The translations under genes were made by a program, and so were the position numbers. 64,000 nt of DNA, taken from assembly GCF_036884655.1 (NCBI RefSeq), contig NC_088330.1, forward strand, positions 35,092,001 to 35,156,000, read 5' to 3'. The notes beneath the pieces are model-generated. The model searched no databases and had not been told where the DNA came from. It saw only the letters and a program-made list of their open reading frames with translations. Positions 1-63,992 of this stretch are shown here, piece after piece. Within the stretch, counting starts at the first letter, position 1, and each line of letters opens with the position of its first letter. The DNA comes from Musa acuminata AAA Group. Lineage: Eukaryota > Streptophyta > Magnoliopsida > Zingiberales > Musaceae.

Positions 1-1075
1 ACAAACTGCAGATATTTATCAAGAATTACACACCCAGTTAGCTTACAGAGGGCATTTCCCATTAAATTTGTCCAAGTACCACACTAAAGGCAGTGATAAT
101 GACGCACATTATTTTTTAAACGGTCCCTAATTCCAAGAAGAAACTTATAAATGAAGAGGCAATCCAACATTTACAGTGGATATGCTGCTACCATTACTAG
201 TTGATATCGCCATGTACAGACTCACAATGCCATATTTGGCCTTCTGCTCAGAATCACCAGCTCTTGGGGGGCTTGAGTACATTGCAATCAAGATATAAAA
301 CTAAGTGTTTTGATTATCAAAGTACTTGCCTGACTCAGGCTTTCTCCTAACAAAATACAATCCCTAAGAATCCATTAAGGAAAATATAACTAAAGTCTAG
401 CATGTAAGGAAATGATCTTTGAAGATCCAATCAAGCAAGAAAAAGTTATACTTTTCAGTGCATTTTTTCTGTAACTTTTATAGTCCCAAATAGGGATTAT
501 TGATATCGTGTATATGGATGATATGAAAGAAGTTAACAATTCCCTTTACAATTTAGCATTTTCTTACAACAAATTTAAATTTTGAAACATTTACAAACTG
601 ACTTAAAAAATAGCATTTTAAGTTGATATGTTTAAGGCATGAACTACAAAAAAATCCATTTACACAAGAAAACCATTTACTACCATTCTAAATTGTGTTT
701 GTACAATTTGTTTCTTATTTGACCATGATCTAGAAGAGTTGAATGTTGGAACTTGTAGGCATAGATCTGTGTGATAACTTCCTGTGATGGTCACTAACGA
801 TCCAAGGAGGTTCAAGAACAATAGCCAGCAATAATAAGTACAGGATGCATATGTGAAATTGAAACATATACTGGGATCACCGAATGTGTTATAGTGAAAA
901 ACCAGATGTTTAAATGAATTAGGCAAATTATAGCTTGCTATTGTTTTTGTTCATGTTGAATAATATATTTTACAAGTACAAAAATAATTGGTAAAGTACA
1001 TTCTTTTATGAATTGATGTATAATCACAAGGCAACAGAATATATGTTTGAACTAAACTATAGGCAGGTAACATAC
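1..1075 (-). other. Partial intron of the callose synthase gene
   Basis: This lies downstream (minus strand) of exon 36, whose donor site is at 1075-1074. The next expected family segment, the conserved stretch after ILANPLK, is not found here, so the intron continues out of the window. I see no coding similarity, RNA gene or mobile element; short open frames here look random. Confidence 0.6.
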
Positions 1076-53365
<52,290 letters not shown>

Positions 53366-54826
53366 CTCGCCCTACCTCAATTCTTTTCCTTTCTCGCTTC
53401 TCTTCTTCTCGTTCCAGGCAAAGAAGTCACGGAGGGGTCACGCACCATCGCTTTTTGTATGGCCTCCTCCGTCGTGTCTGGATGAAGGAAGAGGAGGAGA
53501 GACGGCAGCACTGCAGCCATCTTTTAGGGCTTTTTTGTGGTAGAATACTGTCTTTAGCTTTTCCTTTTTGCGCTCCACCAGCTGTTCTGTTCTTTTTCGG
53601 CTTTCGATTTGGCGTTGGGGGGATCGAAGGAAGGAATGAGCTACAGGAAAAGAAGAGAGGGCAGGAAAAGAAAAAGACGACGGTCGAAGCGATGGTGGGC
53701 GGGAGGCAGGCTAAGACGTAATTAATTGGTAAATGGAATGGGTTTCGTGCGTCGCACGGCAAGGATCGAGTCGATTCTCTGGTTGCCGCCAGGGCTACCG
53801 TAGGATGTTCGAATGAGCTACCCGGATCAAATTTCGAACTGATTCGATTAAAATAAGATAGTTGTTAGGATGAATTTAGACTTATCGAATTAATTTAAAA
53901 TTAATTAATCTGATTTGAATACTATTTTTAAATTTATATGTTTTAAAAAATATTTTAATATATATTAAAATAAATTATAATTAAATCGAACCAAATGTTG
54001 GTTGAATTGTATCAATAAGATAATATTTATCAAATTTAACCAACGTCATTTATAAAATTTTGATATCGAAAATGGATCAAATTAAATGTTTAGACCGATT
54101 TGATTAATCTGTTTGAGGTAGTAAGATAACACACTCGATCGGATTGATAATATTTTTGTTAAAATCTATTTTGATTCGGTTCGAATTGATTAATCAGAAT
54201 CAATTATTCGAAACAAAGAGGAGACCTTCTGAACTAAACCATTCATGATCTTGAAAATTGAATCACTGATAAACTGATTTTGCATTATTTTGATTCGAAT
54301 TGAACACTCCTACGTTATGAATTAGGTGAAAGTGAATTGATTTAGATCCAACAATTGTTTATTAAAAAAAAAAATCAAAATTCATCTATCCGATTTAGAG
54401 CATTAACCTTAACCGAGTAGAAAAGATGACGTGAAAGCCTTAAAACTCGAAATTTTGGGTTTACAACCCCTTTACGTGGTTGGCCTCTGGTTGGTAATGA
54501 AACTGATTGTCCGGTGCACCACATAAGAAAAAAAGTAAGCTAACAATGCTCCTATAACTAAAGAAGAGAATAAGAGGTTAAGTTGAGTTTCGTTGTTATT
54601 TCGTGGAAGATATGCATGCAGCGCATGCGAACGTGGAGTGACAGTAAGCAAACCAAATGAATAAAAAGACGAGGAGAGGGTGGTTTATAACCGAGACATG
54701 AATCTTAAACCTCACAGCTTCAAAGATCATTTTTAAATCATTTAATCCAAACAAAAACATCCTCCACCTTCACTTCTATGATCAATATATTATCTCGCCA
54801 GTTGCTCTTTCCGTGGATGTCTCTCC
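53366..54826 (-). promoter_or_regulatory. Upstream region of callose synthase / 3' region of inhibitor copy A
   Basis: About 1.46 kb separates the callose synthase ATG from the inhibitor stop codon. The first 350 bases are purine/pyrimidine-rich and probably include the 5' leader and promoter; no clear TATA box is seen. An open frame of 111 residues here (53427-53762) looks like chance. The middle (53850-54400) is AT-rich and holds nothing identified. Confidence 0.5.
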
Positions 54827-55381
54827 TCAGTTCTTCAAAGTAGAAGCCAGGTCCAGGCTATTGCTAACCAGTTTCGAAAGGTGGTCGTTGATATCGGCAA
54901 CAGGTGACACCAAACCCGGCCAATCCTGGAACGCATCAGCGCAGTTGGCCTTGAGGCTCATCGCGGCGGAGAGGTTCACCATGAGGTCAGTGTGCGCTGC
55001 ATCCTTGAGGTTCTTGGCTGACAACTGGAGACTGTCAGCTACGGAGCTGAAGGCATCACGGCAAACACACAGGGTGGACTTCATCAGCTTCTCGGTGCCA
55101 GGGGCTTTCATAAGCTTGGCGGAAATGGCTGCTGCCTCCTTGGCTTTGGACGTGGCCACGTCGATGGATGCGGCGGTCAGGGACCCGACCGACGCTGAGG
55201 GAGCGAGGGAATTGCAGAGATCGGGGTACGATGCTTTTTTGCATTCGGAGGTGGCGTCGAAGAGGGAGCGGTCATTGACGCGGCGGAGGACGCGAGCTTC
55301 TGTTATGGTGGCCCCGAGAAGGAGGAGCAGAGCGGCAGGCAGGATGAGTGGGAGAGAGGCGGTTTGGTGCTGTCGCCCCAT
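54827..55381 (-). CDS. Pectin methylesterase/invertase inhibitor-like protein, copy A
   Basis: A 184-residue secreted protein. Residues 1-29 form a signal peptide (hydrophobic LILPAALLLLLGATITEA). The mature part has the inhibitor-family four-helix pattern: C47 and C56 separated by eight residues (CKKASYPDLC), and C107 and C147 forty apart, fitting the two conserved disulfides; C105 is extra. Such proteins bind pectin methylesterase or invertase in the cell wall or vacuole; which target applies cannot be told from sequence. Intronless, as usual for the family. The start has an excellent context (GCCACCATGG). It differs from copy B only at residue 11 (Pro here). Confidence 0.9.
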   Translation of the reverse strand: MGRQHQTASLPLILPAALLLLLGATITEARVLRRVNDRSLFDATSECKKASYPDLCNSLAPSASVGSLTAASIDVATSKAKEAAAISAKLMKAPGTEKLMKSTLCVCRDAFSSVADSLQLSAKNLKDAAHTDLMVNLSAAMSLKANCADAFQDWPGLVSPVADINDHLSKLVSNSLDLASTLKN

Positions 55382-55472
55382 GGTGGCTCTCTTGGAGGGT
55401 TTGGAAACTGAGGAGAGCCAAAGAGCAGTGGAAGAGAAGAGGGAGGCGGAGGTTGGACATAGATTTGCAAGT

Positions 55473-55482
55473 GTTTATATAG
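55473..55482 (-). promoter_or_regulatory. TATA box of inhibitor copy A
   Basis: CTATATAAAC on the minus strand, 92 bases before the ATG, suggesting a 5' leader of about 60 bases. Confidence 0.75.
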
Positions 55483-56553
55483 GTGTGCGGAGATGGATGT
55501 GGCCGAATGTACGTGAAGGAGAGAGGAGGGAAGAAGGATCCGTTCTCCTGGTTTATCTCCCAAACATACGTGGGTGTAGGGCTGACCATAAATGTCGCTG
55601 TGGGTCCGACTTGGTCAGAGCTAAAAAAAAAAATCATAAGTATTTTGTTTATCCTCCCTAACGACTCACTCGTTGCTATTTAAATACCAGGAAGGAGGAC
55701 TCCTGTCATAATAAAATAGTTTTTTTTATTTTTTTAATACTACTTTTCTTTTTTCTCATCTTAATCTTCGACTCGTATACATTCTAACTCTTACGAACAG
55801 AGGAGGATACATTCATAGTATTATATCCCATCTACTTTGTAGGTTTTTGAATTTAGAGCACTTGGCTCATAGCATACCTCCACATCATCTACCTCAACTA
55901 TTCCAAGAGCGTACGTACAAGAAAGGGTCCATATTGGCTCCAAGAAGTCAATCGGTTATCATATGAGATCCTAAACTTGCGATAATAAAATGATAAATTA
56001 ATCATGCTCTAATCTCTTACGAGGTGGATATCCGATATCACATGAAAGAAAATTCAGATTAAGCATGGCATATTTAGCTCGACATCCTTATAAGAAGATG
56101 GTGTAAGATGCAAATACTAATAAATCTTTAGAGATGAATAAAAAAAATCCCATCAGTATATACCCAAAAGAAAAACGCTAAGTTGCACAACAATAATGAC
56201 TATAAAAATAAATAAATCTGCACAGGCGAATTATTTCAATGAATCACAAACAAACAAAGGCCTAATGTGCAGGTAATTAATTCTAAACCACTAGAATCTC
56301 AACCATGTATTCACAAACCCGAACACCAAGAGTCCGACAATACAAAGAATTCCCAAGAATGTTTGCATCGAAAAAAATCAACACGGGAAAAGCCTGAATA
56401 GTTCGGGAAACTCACTTATTAGCCAACATAGAACAAAAAAGGCATGACCTAAGAACGCAAGCTTAATGAGCAGCACATAGTCAGATCAAACCAAACTTTA
56501 GGTGTTTTTGCCATCTTCATCTAGTGGTATTTGACTCTTCTAGAACTACTTTT

Positions 56554-56846
56554 CTAGTGACCCCCTTGTATATATACGTACATGCATTAAGGCGATCCAG
56601 CTCCTCCCGATTCTCATTCACCACTGCTCGAACGACATCACCAATGGAGACCATGCCAATCATACCTTTGTCATCAACCACAGGGATATGCCTAATGCGG
56701 TCGTCTACAGATAGAAAAAGTCATAACAACAGTGTTATTTGTCAATCTATCTACACGAGCAACTAATTGTACTTACAGAACAAACCTGTCATAAGCTGCA
56801 TGGCCCGCAGAACCTTGGTATCTGGTGTCACAGTGATCGATTTATT
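56554..56846 (-). pseudogene. Truncated CBSX3-like gene, last two exons (duplicate)
   Basis: Two exon remnants, 56786-56846 (ITVTPDTKVLRAMQLMT) and 56554-56704 (RIRHIPVVDDKGMIGMVSIG). They match the last two exons of the CBS gene at 62948-63232, including splice sites. The final exon has an eight-base insertion near 56578-56585 that shifts the frame just before the terminal QGGY. No upstream exons exist at higher coordinates, so this is a 3' end left by the segmental duplication. Confidence 0.88.
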
Positions 56847-57115
56847 CTGGTCATAAGAAACCAACGATACTTTGTCATAAGGCAGAATGCAAATGAAGGA
56901 TAAAATCTTAGTCCATGTCACCATTGAACGACAGGTTTGGTACTGTACTGGTATCATATGATGAACCAAGTATCGATATGGTACAGTAAAATCGATACAG
57001 ACCATTATTAGAACGGAGGGAGAGAGAGAGAGACTCGCGGGGGATGGTGAGTACAAAATAACGCAGGAATGTATCGGAGGAAAGGCAGCGGTAGGCCGTG
57101 ACGTGATAAAGAGAA

Positions 57116-58859
57116 TTGGTTAGATTACACGATTTATCTAATTAGATAAAATGTATTATAAATATGATTTATTTTGATCATGATTATTAATTAATAAAAA
57201 ATTTAATTATAGTATAATTCTTTATAATATATTTTGATATGAAACTTCCTTAATTATTTATATTAGATCATTTTCTTTCGTCTATAAAATGACATGACCT
57301 TTTAAAGACTCGACGTGAATTCACAGATAATTAAATACATGATATGTAAATAAATAAAAAAAGATGGGGATACGTGATATTATTGGGAGATTACATACAT
57401 TTTCTCATATCACATTAATCACGTGAACTAGTTAATGAGATATTACATATCTTTTCTCATCTTCCTTTTATTCTTAATCAATCGCTCATACCAATCATGT
57501 GAAGGATAAGAAAAGATGAAAATATGAGTTTAGTTCTCCTTGCATACTGGCATCGTTATAACTTTTGAATTCGACAATGGTGCACCTATATATCACATAA
57601 AAACTTTTTGAATGACATCGAAAGGTACACTTCATAAAATTGATTTATTATTATTTGATTTTAATTTTTTTGTATTAAAGTTTTTTACATAACAATAACG
57701 TAAAAATAGTTTTTTATGCTTATAATTGGTGTCAAAACCATATTTATGAAATCAAATACTTTAGATCTATTTGTTAGCATATTTCGCTATGTTGTTCGAT
57801 TTTAATTTGCAATGCTTAAACGATTCATATGTATTACTAATCTACTTTTATATTTAGTTTAACATATCGTCTGAGCGATATAAGATTCTTTGTGTTTGAT
57901 CGATGGACTATTATCGATAATTTACTATTAGCAATAGTATTATTAAGGGCGATGGTCTTCGATGGTCGCCAGCCCAATCATGGGCAACAATTGCATATGC
58001 AACGAAAGTTTTATAGATTACGACAACCTTGTGGCAAATGCAGTGCGTCTAATGGCTACGATGGCTATGCAACACTGTTGCTTGCGATGGCTTTGGCTAT
58101 TGTCACTACATGTGGTGGCTATAATAACATCGCTACGTGCAACAACTACAGTAATGCCATTACCTATGTGGTTACAACGATTGTTGTTGCTTGAGGCGAT
58201 TGTAGCAACATCATCACTACCTGTAGTGGTTGTAGCAATATCGATGCAGCAACATATGTTGCCACACCCGGTGTCACTAAAAGCCAAAGACCAATGAGGT
58301 CATCGGGTAATGTGTGTGCAAACAATTGCGTTGCGACGATTATGGGGGTCACCTTGAGGCGCACATGCGTGATAACAACCGTTTGCGGGCGGGGTGACGA
58401 CCCACGAGCGATGATCACGCATGATAACGATTGTGCAAAGGGAGTAGAATTAGGGGTGTTTTTTAAATAAAAGAATATTTTTACCCTACATAATTAGAAA
58501 AAAATTAGCTTATGTCCTTTTGACAATTTTGATCTTCACAAATTATATATATTTTTTACATATCCTAACAAAATTATAGTTTTACCCTTGAAAAATTAAA
58601 ATTTTCTAACTTGTGTCTTCAATGATAAAATTTATTAATTTGATTTGTTTTAATCAAATATTTTGATCGGACTTTATCATTATTGTGTTTTGACTATATT
58701 TAGGTTTGATCAATTAAGTTTTGATCGATTTCCACAAAAAGTCAAAATTTGATTTTGATCAACATTAATCTTAACGAATTATAAGGTATGAATTATAATA
58801 AAATATTATAATTTATATAATTTATATAATATTTTAAATTATATTAGATATTATTGTAT
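57116..58859. other. Unique spacer between the two duplication copies
   Basis: AT-rich sequence with no match in the other copy. Near 57734 TTGGTGTCAAAACC resembles a decayed primer binding site, so part may be a retrotransposon relic. The stretch 57940-58260 is enriched in GGCTACG/GTTGTAGC-type triplet words and yields overlapping frames of about 100 residues on both strands that look like low-complexity artefacts. Confidence 0.45.
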
Positions 58860-58881
58860 TGGTCGGTGGCCTAGGGTTAGG

Positions 58882-59106
58882 TCTTATAGATAGGCGACTG
58901 AGTCTCTCGATCTCGTAGGCGACGCCGAGGATGGGTGCGATGGATTTGACGGAGGGCACGAGCTCACAGTCGGGCGGGGCAGGAGCATCCTCCTCCTGCT
59001 GTACGTCCGGCATCGTCGGCATCCGCATCATCTTCCTAGAGGGTGCTTTCCGTACCTTCGGCCCACCGGCGCCCTCCCCTCCTTCGTGGTTGCTGCCGCT
59101 CGCCAT
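58882..59106 (-). pseudogene. Orphan duplicate of callose synthase exon 1
   Basis: It starts with an intact ATG at 59106 (MASGSNHEGGEGAGGPKVRK) and keeps RMPTMPDVQQEEDAPAPPD, but one codon is missing in the SELVPPSL region. A short deletion after ERLS shifts the frame, and the donor CTCT|GTAACT has become CTATAAG, losing its GT. No exon 2 follows. By eye it differs from exon 1 at roughly one base in seven. Confidence 0.88.
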
Positions 59107-60628
59107 CAAGCCCTGCCTCCCTTCTTTTCCTTCCTCGCTTGTCTTCTTCTTGTTCCAAGCAAATCTTTTAGGGTTTTTTTTGTGGCAGAATAGTGTCTTT
59201 AGCTTTTCCTTTCTGCGCTCCACCAGCTATACTGTTCTTTTCCGGAATGTGGTACAGGAAAGGAAGAGACGGAGAGAAAAGTAGAAACGAAGGTGGAAGC
59301 GATTGTGAGCGGGAGTCAGGCAAGGACCTAATTAAGTGGTCAAGCGGACTGGGTTTCGTGTTTCGGACGGCAAGGATCGAGTCGATGCTCCGCTTGCCGC
59401 CCAGGGCTACCGTAGGATATTCGAAAAAGCGAACCGGATCAATTTTCGATTTGATTCGGTTAAAATAGGATAAGTCTTAGGATTAATTTAGACGTTTTGA
59501 ATTAATTCAAATTTGATTAATCTGATTTGATTAATCAATTAATCGACTTATAATTTTAAATAATTTAATATATATGTTAAATAATCAAAATTAAATCAAG
59601 TTAGAATCTTGATTTAAGTGGATCAAAAATATAATATTTATCAAATTAGATCTATGTCATTTATAATTTTTTTTAATGAAAATAGGATCAAATTAGACGT
59701 TTAAACCAATTTGAATAACATGTTTGAGCGCAAAAGATAATGCACTTAATCAGATTGATAATACTTTTTTTATTAAAATCTATTTCAATTTGGTTCAAAT
59801 CGATTAATTAGAACTTATAAACTAAATTATTTTATATAAAAACCACCGACCAATCATCATCTCATGCATGTCCTTCATGTAATATTCAAGTTGAAAAAAG
59901 AAGACAAACTATCCCCTACTCACATAAACATCGATCCAAGACAGACGATTATAGGCCTACATGAATAAGAGACTAAAGTGACATTAGAAATAGTTAAATA
60001 CTATCTCCTCGAATAATGTTTCATAAAATATGTTATTTTTTCAAAGTTTAATTTTTTACATTGTAAATAAGCTTTTTTTTTATTATCATGGATGACGGCA
60101 CTCATTTATCTCATATCTTGATGTAAGTGGGCCCTCGAATATAATAGCTTGATGTTCCCACCTCAAATATACCTTCGGCAACTCTAAACGATTAAAACCA
60201 CGCCGAGTTGATTTAAATGTCAACAACATCTTCTATAACACCCTTCACAGTCTTCAAAATTGAACCATCTGTAACCTAATTTTGTATTACTTTGGTTTGG
60301 CTTGAAGACTCCGAGACTATGGATTGGGTCGAAGTGATCTCTTCCACTGATTTGGATCCATCGGTTATTAATTAGTTTTAAAAAGCCAAAACTTATAGTC
60401 ATTTCGTGGAAGACATGCATGCAGCGCATGCGAACGTGGAGTAGCAGTAAGCAAACCAAATGAATAAAAAGACGAGGAGAAGGTGGTCTATAACCGAGAC
60501 ATGAATCTTAAACCTCACAGCTTCACAGATCATTTTAAATCATTTAATCCAAATAAAAACATCCTCCACCTTCACTTCTATGATCAATATATTATCTCGC
60601 CGGTTGCTCTTTACGTGGATGTCTCTCC
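59107..60628. other. Duplicate of the callose synthase upstream region and inhibitor 3' flank
   Basis: Matches 53366-54826 in order, including the GGCAAGGATCGAGTCGAT stretch, but is clearly diverged up to about 60400. From about 60400 onward the match to copy A becomes very close. No additional gene seen. Confidence 0.65.
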
Positions 60629-61183
60629 TCAGTTCTTCAAAGTAGAAGCCAGGTCCAGGCTATTGCTAACCAGTTTCGAAAGGTGGTCGTTGATATCGGC
60701 AACAGGTGACACCAAACCCGGCCAATCCTGGAACGCATCAGCGCAGTTGGCCTTGAGGCTCATCGCGGCGGAGAGGTTCACCATGAGGTCAGTGTGCGCT
60801 GCATCCTTGAGGTTCTTGGCTGACAACTGGAGACTGTCAGCTACAGAGCTGAAGGCATCACGGCAAACACACAGGGTGGACTTCATCAGCTTCTCGGTGC
60901 CAGGGGCTTTCATAAGCTTGGCGGAAATGGCTGCTGCCTCCTTGGCTTTGGACGTGGCCACGTCGATGGATGCGGCGGTCAGGGACCCGACCGACGCTGA
61001 GGGAGCGAGGGAATTGCAGAGATCGGGGTACGATGCTTTTTTGCATTCGGAGGTGGCGTCGAAGAGGGAGCGGTCATTGACGCGGCGGAGGACGCGAGCT
61101 TCTGTTATTGTGGCCCCGAGGAGGAGGAGCAGGGCGGCAGGCAGGATGAGTGAGAGAGAGGCGGTTTGGTGCTGTCGACCCAT
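60629..61183 (-). CDS. Pectin methylesterase/invertase inhibitor-like protein, copy B
   Basis: 184 residues with the same signal peptide, cysteine pattern and start context as copy A; the only residue difference is Ser instead of Pro at position 11, in the signal peptide. At the base level I count about six differences over 555 bases. Both copies have intact frames and TATA boxes, so both are probably expressed. Like copy A it is intronless and secreted, and its enzyme target is unknown. Confidence 0.9.
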   Translation of the reverse strand: MGRQHQTASLSLILPAALLLLLGATITEARVLRRVNDRSLFDATSECKKASYPDLCNSLAPSASVGSLTAASIDVATSKAKEAAAISAKLMKAPGTEKLMKSTLCVCRDAFSSVADSLQLSAKNLKDAAHTDLMVNLSAAMSLKANCADAFQDWPGLVSPVADINDHLSKLVSNSLDLASTLKN

Positions 61184-61273
61184 GGTGGCTCTCTTGGAGG
61201 GTTTGGAAACTGAGGAGAGCCAAAGAGCAGTGGCAGAGAAGAGGGAGGCGGAGGTTGGAGATAGATTTGCAAG

Positions 61274-61283
61274 TGTTTATATA
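61274..61283 (-). promoter_or_regulatory. TATA box of inhibitor copy B
   Basis: CTATATAAAC on the minus strand, 91 bases before the ATG, as in copy A. Immediately upstream copy B has about 15 extra bases (AGGAGCTTGGATAGG) missing in copy A, the clearest promoter difference between the twins. Confidence 0.75.
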
Positions 61284-62694
61284 GGAGGAGCTTGGATAGG
61301 TGTGCGGAGATGGATGTGGCCAAATGTACGTGCAGGAGAGAGGAGGAGGAGGGAAGAAGGATCCGTTCTCCTGGTTTATCTCCGAACCATATGTCGATGT
61401 ATGGCTGACCATAGATGTCACTGTGGGTGCGACTTGGTCAGAACTAAAAAAAAACCTAACGATTCACCCGTTGCTCTTTAAATACTAGGAAAGAGGACTC
61501 CTGGCATAATAAAATAGTTTTTTCTTTTACATATTATTTTTCTTTTTTTCTCGCCTTAATATTCGACTCCAACACATTCTAACTCTTACGATCGGCGGAG
61601 GATACATTCCTAGAGACTGTCTCCTCCGCTTCGTAGGTTTGTGAATTTAGAGTGCTTGGCTCGTAGCTTACCTCCACATCATTTACCTCAACTATTCCAA
61701 GAGCGTGCTTACAAAAAAAAGGTACCGTGTTGGCTCTATTATCCTATATTTGTATGGACGATCTGAATCCGACAGGTTCGCATCGGTCTTAGGAGGGCTT
61801 TCCAAAGCGTCCAACCAGGCCTCACAACTTACTCCAGAAGAAACAACAATCACCATCTGATATATATTCCCAACGACGAGCAGTGCCATCCTTCGACGGG
61901 CCCAACATGACCTGCCTTTGAATTCCACTGAGACTAACTTGCGTTGTAAGCTCTCATTTCCATCATAATCCAAACAATTTAATCTTACGGCTTTGAAAAT
62001 ATTGTTAAACAGACATCATCAATACAAAAAGAAGTCAATCGGTTATCATCTGAGATTCTAAACATGCCATAATAAAATGCCCGATTAATCATACTCTAAT
62101 CTCTTACGAGGTGGATCTCTGATGTCACATGGAAGACAGTTCGGATTAAGCATGCACACATTTGGCTTGACATCCTTATAAGAAGAAGGTGTATGATGCA
62201 GATACTAATAAATCTTTGGAGATGAATAAAAAAAATCCCATCAGTATATACCCAAAAGAAAAACGCTGAGTTGCACAACAATAATGACTAATAAATAAAT
62301 CTGCACAGGCGAATTATTACAATGAATCACAAATAAACAAAGACCTAAAATGCAGGTTATTTTAAACCATTAGAATCTCGACCAGATATTCACAAACTCG
62401 AACACCTAGATTCGACAATACAAAACATTCCCAAGAATATTTACATTGAAAAAATTACTTTTTGTTGGTAATCAACAATGGAAAAGCCTGAATAGTTCAC
62501 GATAATTAACCACACAGAGCCACAACCAGCCACAATAATAACTCTGATGAACACAAAAAAAAGTCTGATGAGCTTGCATAAACCCACTGATTAGCCAACA
62601 TAGAACAAGAAAAGCATGACATAAGCATGCAAGTTTAATGAGTAGCACATGGTCAGATCAAAGCAAACTTTCAGTTTTTTGCCATCTTTATCTA
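61284..62694. other. Upstream region of inhibitor copy B
   Basis: Matches the corresponding copy A region (55483-56520) with a unique insertion at about 61735-62030 (the part around CGACGAGCAGTGCCATCC). No gene recognised. Confidence 0.55.
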
Positions 62695-62810
62695 GCATTA
62701 TTAGACTCTTCTAGAACTACTTTTCCAGTGACCCCCTTGTATACATACATGCATTAAGGCAGTTCAGCTCCACGTGATGCTCATTCACCAATGAGCCTAC
62801 TGAGAAACTC
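62695..62810 (-). pseudogene. Third partial copy of the CBSX3-like last exon end
   Basis: Contains GTGACCCCCTTGTAT, GCATTAAGGC and GATGCTCATTCACC in the order found at the end of the CBS gene, but breaks off after CACCAATGAGCC. Its surroundings (GATTAGCCAACATAGAACAA near 62592, repeated near 62815) show a local tandem duplication of about 230 bases just downstream of the real gene end. Confidence 0.75.
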
Positions 62811-62947
62811 ACTTATTAGCCAACATAGGACAAGAGAAGCATGACCTAAGCACACATGCTTAACAAAAAGCACACTATCTGCTAAAAGCAAACTTTAGTT
62901 TTTTTCGTCATCATCATTGAACATTATTAGACTCTAGATCTACTTTG

Positions 62948-63992
62948 CTAGTAACCCCCTTGTATATATGCATTAAGGCGGTCCAGCTCCTCCCGATGCT
63001 CATTCACCACTGCTCGAACAACATCACCAATGGAGACCATGCCAATCATACCTTTGTCATCAACCACAGGGATATGCCTAATGCGGTTGTCTACAGATAG
63101 AAAAAGTCATAACAACAATGTTATCAGTCAATCTAGCCACACAAGCAACTAATTGTACTTACAGAACAAACCTGTCATAAGCTGCATGGCCCGCAGAACC
63201 TTGGTATCTGGTGTCACAGTGATCAATTTATTCTGGTCATAAGAAACCAAAAATACTTTGTCATAAGGCAGAAAATGTAATGCAAATGAAGGAAAAAATC
63301 TTAGTACATATCACCATTGAACGACAGGATTCGTACAGTACTGGTATCATACAATGAACCGAGTATCAATATGGTACGGTAAAATCAATATAGACCACTA
63401 TTAGAATAGAGGGAGAGAGAGAAGAAGAGGAAGAGGAGATAGCGAGTACAAAGTAACACAGATATGTAGCAGAGGAGGAGAGGCAGCATTGGGTGGTGAT
63501 GTGACAAGGAGAAGCAACAACAACAAGAATGATGGGTGCTGATGCCAGATGTTAGACTTATTGTCCGAATACAACTTGGTATTGATCAGTTGATAGCCAT
63601 AAGCCTGATGTGGTAAGCTATCCGAACAATAAGCTAGGTTCCAGATTGACCAGAATGGAATTGCCTGATCTATGTGTCAGTTAAAGCCGTGCACCTGTGG
63701 TATAAACGAGTGCACTGACCAAAATGTTAATACAAATGAAATGAATACTTATCACCTGAAGTTTTACAGTTTCTTGATTTAAGGAGAGCAGCATTCATGC
63801 AACTTACTTCTATTTTAATGTAAAAAAAATGTTCCTTATGAATTATACAGATCAATAATGCATAATTCCAAAAACCAGGACAATGAAAATGCACAATCTA
63901 CATAAACCAATCTGCATATTGCAATAGAAACTGCTCCAGATTACCTCATCAGTCATAATGTCACCAACTTTAGTTGATTTGGAAGATCTTCC
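62948..63992 (-). CDS. CBS-domain protein, CBSX3-like, last three exons (5' part outside window)
   Basis: Exons are 63945-63992 (GRSSKSTKVGDIMTDE), 63172-63232 (NKLITVTPDTKVLRAMQLM) and 62948-63090 (RIRHIPVVDDKGMIGMVSIG to the stop after LNAYIQGGY). Together they form the end of one CBS motif and a complete second one. The nearest family I know is plant CBSX3, a small mitochondrial CBS-pair protein reported to regulate thioredoxin-linked redox; the transit peptide would be outside the window, so location is inferred. All junctions are GT-AG with consistent phase (0 and 1). Confidence 0.9.

Larger units (their letters stand above)
58860..63515. repeat. Copy B of the segmental duplication
   Basis: Partner of 53060-57115. 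It contains the orphan callose synthase exon 1, inhibitor copy B and the last two exons of the intact CBS gene. It probably occupies the original position next to the CBS gene, since that gene continues beyond it. Confidence 0.9.

Noticed and set aside
53427..53762. Minus-strand 111-residue frame upstream of callose synthase
   Set aside because: Falls in the probable leader/promoter region; its duplicate at 59200-59470 does not preserve the frame, so it is not under coding constraint.
54813..55661. Plus-strand 282-residue open frame (and its twin of 332 residues at 60483-61481)
   Set aside because: Exactly antisense to the inhibitor genes, arising from their GC-rich codon use. The minus-strand frames have a signal peptide, conserved cysteines, TATA box and good start context; the plus-strand frames have none.
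57892..58418. Overlapping frames of about 100 residues rich in Thr, Ala and Val
   Set aside because: Low-complexity triplet-like sequence open on several frames of both strands; no codon-use or domain support.
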